DNA of 64,000 bases from Oceanobacillus neutriphilus (lineage in GTDB: Bacteria; Bacillota; Bacilli; Bacillales; Amphibacillaceae): positions 1-64,000 of the forward strand of contig NZ_BMLW01000009.1 in assembly GCF_014645515.1 (NCBI RefSeq), read 5' to 3'. Positions 62,350-64,000 of this stretch are shown here, piece by piece (the first letter of the stretch is position 1; each line of letters begins with the position of its first letter). Position numbers and translations under genes: made by a program. Below the pieces are notes generated by a model. The model worked only from the letters and a program-made list of their open reading frames with translations, did no database searches and had not been told where the DNA came from.

Positions 62350-64000
62350 ATGACAACATTTGATAAATATCCTGCAGTAATTGTTTCTGAGAATAACAAT
62401 GATATCTGGGAAGGGGCTAAACCTATTGTAGAAAAGCTGAAAAGGGTAGCTCTGAATCATAATCTAATTGCGGTGGAGTGCTATCCAGGGGTAGATGTAA
62501 AGAACTTATATTATGATATCATTCAGCCTTTGCATGCAGATGAAACGATTTGTACCGACGATTTATTTTATAATGATGATAAAATCACAGAAATGATAAA
62601 AAGTAATCTAACAGAAGACGACGTATTCGGTACTTTTTCTCCCCATTCGCTTAATGAATTCCTGGATGACAAGAAAGTAAAAGCTATCAAAGAGAAAATG
62701 AAGAACGATCAGAAGAAAAATATGATTGTGTATGGGGTGGGAGCAAGCCTATTTGCAGAAGCAAGTATACTCATTTATGTAGATATCACGAGATGGGAAA
62801 TTCAACAAAGGTTCAAACAGGGTGCACTAAATTGGAAAACCAATAATCAAGATGAACAAATGTCACGAAAAATAAAGCGTGCTTACTTTTTTGAATGGCC
62901 ATTGGCCGACCGTTTGAAAAAAACATTGTTACATGAAATTGATTTTTGGATAGACGGGAACGATACAGGCAATCTTAAATTGATTTCTAAAGAACAATAT
63001 GCACAAGGATTAACGCAAGTCGTTTCGCAGCCTTTTCGACTCATTCCATTTTTTGCTCCAGGAGTTTGGGGTGGGGAATGGATGAGAGAGAAATTCAATT
63101 TGGATAAAGAGGAAGTGAACTTTGCTTGGTGTTTCAATGGAGTTCCTGCAGAGAACAGTATCTATTTACAATATGGTGATTGCATCATTGAAATTCCAGC
63201 CAATAATGTGGTTTTTTCTCATCCGGCAGAATTATTAGGTAATAAAGTGTACGGCCGTTTTGGCAGAGAATTTCCCATTCGGTTTAATTTTTTAGATACT
63301 ATAAAAGGTCAAAACTTAAGTTTACAAGTTCATCCAACTACAGAGTATGTTCATGAGGAATTTGGGGCGCATTATACACAAGATGAAAGCTACTATGTCT
63401 TACATGCTGAGGAAGGTGCAGTTGTTTATTTAGGAGTGAAAGAAAATATAGATAAGGCAGAAATGATAAACGATTTAAAGGAGGCGGAGATAGGAGATAA
63501 GGATTTTGATGATGAGAAATTTATTCACCGTATGAACATAAAGAAACATGATCATTATTCCATTCCTGGAGGCACTATCCATTCACAAGGGAAGAACTCT
63601 GTCATTCTTGAAATTAGTTCGACACCAAATATTTACACCTTTAAGCTGTGGGACTGGGGAAGAGTCGATTTAGATGGAAGACCAAGACCGATACATTTGC
63701 ATCATGGTTTACATTCCATCCAATGGACAAGAGATGAAAATTGGGTGAAGGAACATTTGCGTTCTCCAAATAAGTTAATAGCTAAAGATGATGGATGGTA
63801 TGAAGAGAAAACTGGCTTACACGAGTTAGAATTTATCGAAACTAGGCGACACTGGTTTTCAACCAATGTTTATCATGAAACACATGATAGTGTCAATGTG
63901 CTTAATTTGGTGGAAGGGGAGGAAGCCATTGTGGAAAGTATTAATGGTGAGTTCGAACCTTTTATAGTTCATTATGCTGAAACTTTTATTATACCTGAGC
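62350..64000 (+). CDS. ManA-type mannose-6-phosphate isomerase fused to a uridine-kinase-like domain (partial)
   Basis: The frame runs from an ATG at 62350 off the end of the window. The first 230 residues resemble a uridine-kinase-like P-loop fold that lacks a recognisable Walker A (IIYV-like ILIYVDITRWEIQQRFKQG, KIKRAYFFEWPLADR). After FFAPGVWGGEW comes a class I phosphomannose isomerase: LSLQVHPTTEYVHE (zinc ligands Gln, His), DESYYVLHAE (Glu) and PGGTIHSQGKNSV (His). It would convert mannose-6-phosphate to fructose-6-phosphate. The SD-like GGAG is 14 bases before the ATG, so initiation at an unusual codon (ATT at 62344) cannot be excluded. Confidence 0.8.
   Translation, partial: MTTFDKYPAVIVSENNNDIWEGAKPIVEKLKRVALNHNLIAVECYPGVDVKNLYYDIIQPLHADETICTDDLFYNDDKITEMIKSNLTEDDVFGTFSPHSLNEFLDDKKVKAIKEKMKNDQKKNMIVYGVGASLFAEASILIYVDITRWEIQQRFKQGALNWKTNNQDEQMSRKIKRAYFFEWPLADRLKKTLLHEIDFWIDGNDTGNLKLISKEQYAQGLTQVVSQPFRLIPFFAPGVWGGEWMREKFNLDKEEVNFAWCFNGVPAENSIYLQYGDCIIEIPANNVVFSHPAELLGNKVYGRFGREFPIRFNFLDTIKGQNLSLQVHPTTEYVHEEFGAHYTQDESYYVLHAEEGAVVYLGVKENIDKAEMINDLKEAEIGDKDFDDEKFIHRMNIKKHDHYSIPGGTIHSQGKNSVILEISSTPNIYTFKLWDWGRVDLDGRPRPIHLHHGLHSIQWTRDENWVKEHLRSPNKLIAKDDGWYEEKTGLHELEFIETRRHWFSTNVYHETHDSVNVLNLVEGEEAIVESINGEFEPFIVHYAETFIIPE

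Overview
The window is low-GC Firmicute DNA, most likely from a Bacillaceae genus related to Oceanobacillus or Virgibacillus. The signs are strong AGGAGG-type ribosome sites, many TTG and GTG starts, a Bacillus-type Mdh, class III Fbp, YitT and Est30-like proteins, and a Rpn-family transposase/nuclease relic. The genus is an inference. I saw no tRNA, rRNA, CRISPR array or intact IS.

Layout: 1-6 kb is mixed, with two gene relics, an Est30-like carboxylesterase, a YeeE/YedE sulfur-compound transporter, a second alpha/beta hydrolase and a membrane protein of unknown role. 6.3-15.2 kb is a galactitol-type PTS operon: PRD activator, EIIA, EIIB, EIIC, two zinc dehydrogenases, a class II aldolase and an FGGY kinase. 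15.3-16.1 kb is a HAD phosphatase. 16.4-21.6 kb is a minus-strand phosphonate-type ABC transporter operon ending in a 5'-nucleotidase, divergent from a secreted protein of unknown role at 21.9 kb. 23.8-29.7 kb holds a HisJ-type phosphatase, a galKET operon and a LacX-like epimerase. 29.8-31.7 kb is fbp.

The centrepiece is 31.8-46.6 kb, a complete-looking ethanolamine utilisation (eut) bacterial microcompartment locus with layered RNA control. An AdoCbl riboswitch is followed by a terminator and then by at least three hairpins with identical AAAGAA hexaloops. This matches the known EutX/Rli55 RNA of Enterococcus and Listeria, which sequesters the ANTAR response regulator EutV. EutV is encoded 2 kb downstream. 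Separate dual-hairpin/terminator attenuators, all with A1/G4 hexaloops, precede eutG, eutV and eutA. Ethanolamine would enter through EutH and be split by AdoCbl-dependent EutBC, which EutA reactivates. Acetaldehyde would go to acetyl-CoA (EutE) and acetyl phosphate (PduL-type EutD), or to ethanol (EutG), inside a shell of EutM (two copies), EutK-like, EutL, EutN and EutS. A 68-residue protein of unknown function carries a cargo-like amphipathic helix. No EutT, EutQ or EutJ is present. A malate dehydrogenase follows behind a terminator.

46.7-52.7 kb is ordinary chromosome (Mdh, MFS, DinB, GNAT, uridine-kinase-like, YitT) mixed with decayed fragments (GNAT twice, PRD regulator, oxidoreductase tail). 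53.3-64 kb is a visibly more AT-rich cluster for a mannoside: AraC regulator, two paralogous ROK proteins (one lacking the catalytic Asp), a sugar ABC importer, a GH38-type glycosidase and a ManA fusion cut by the window edge.
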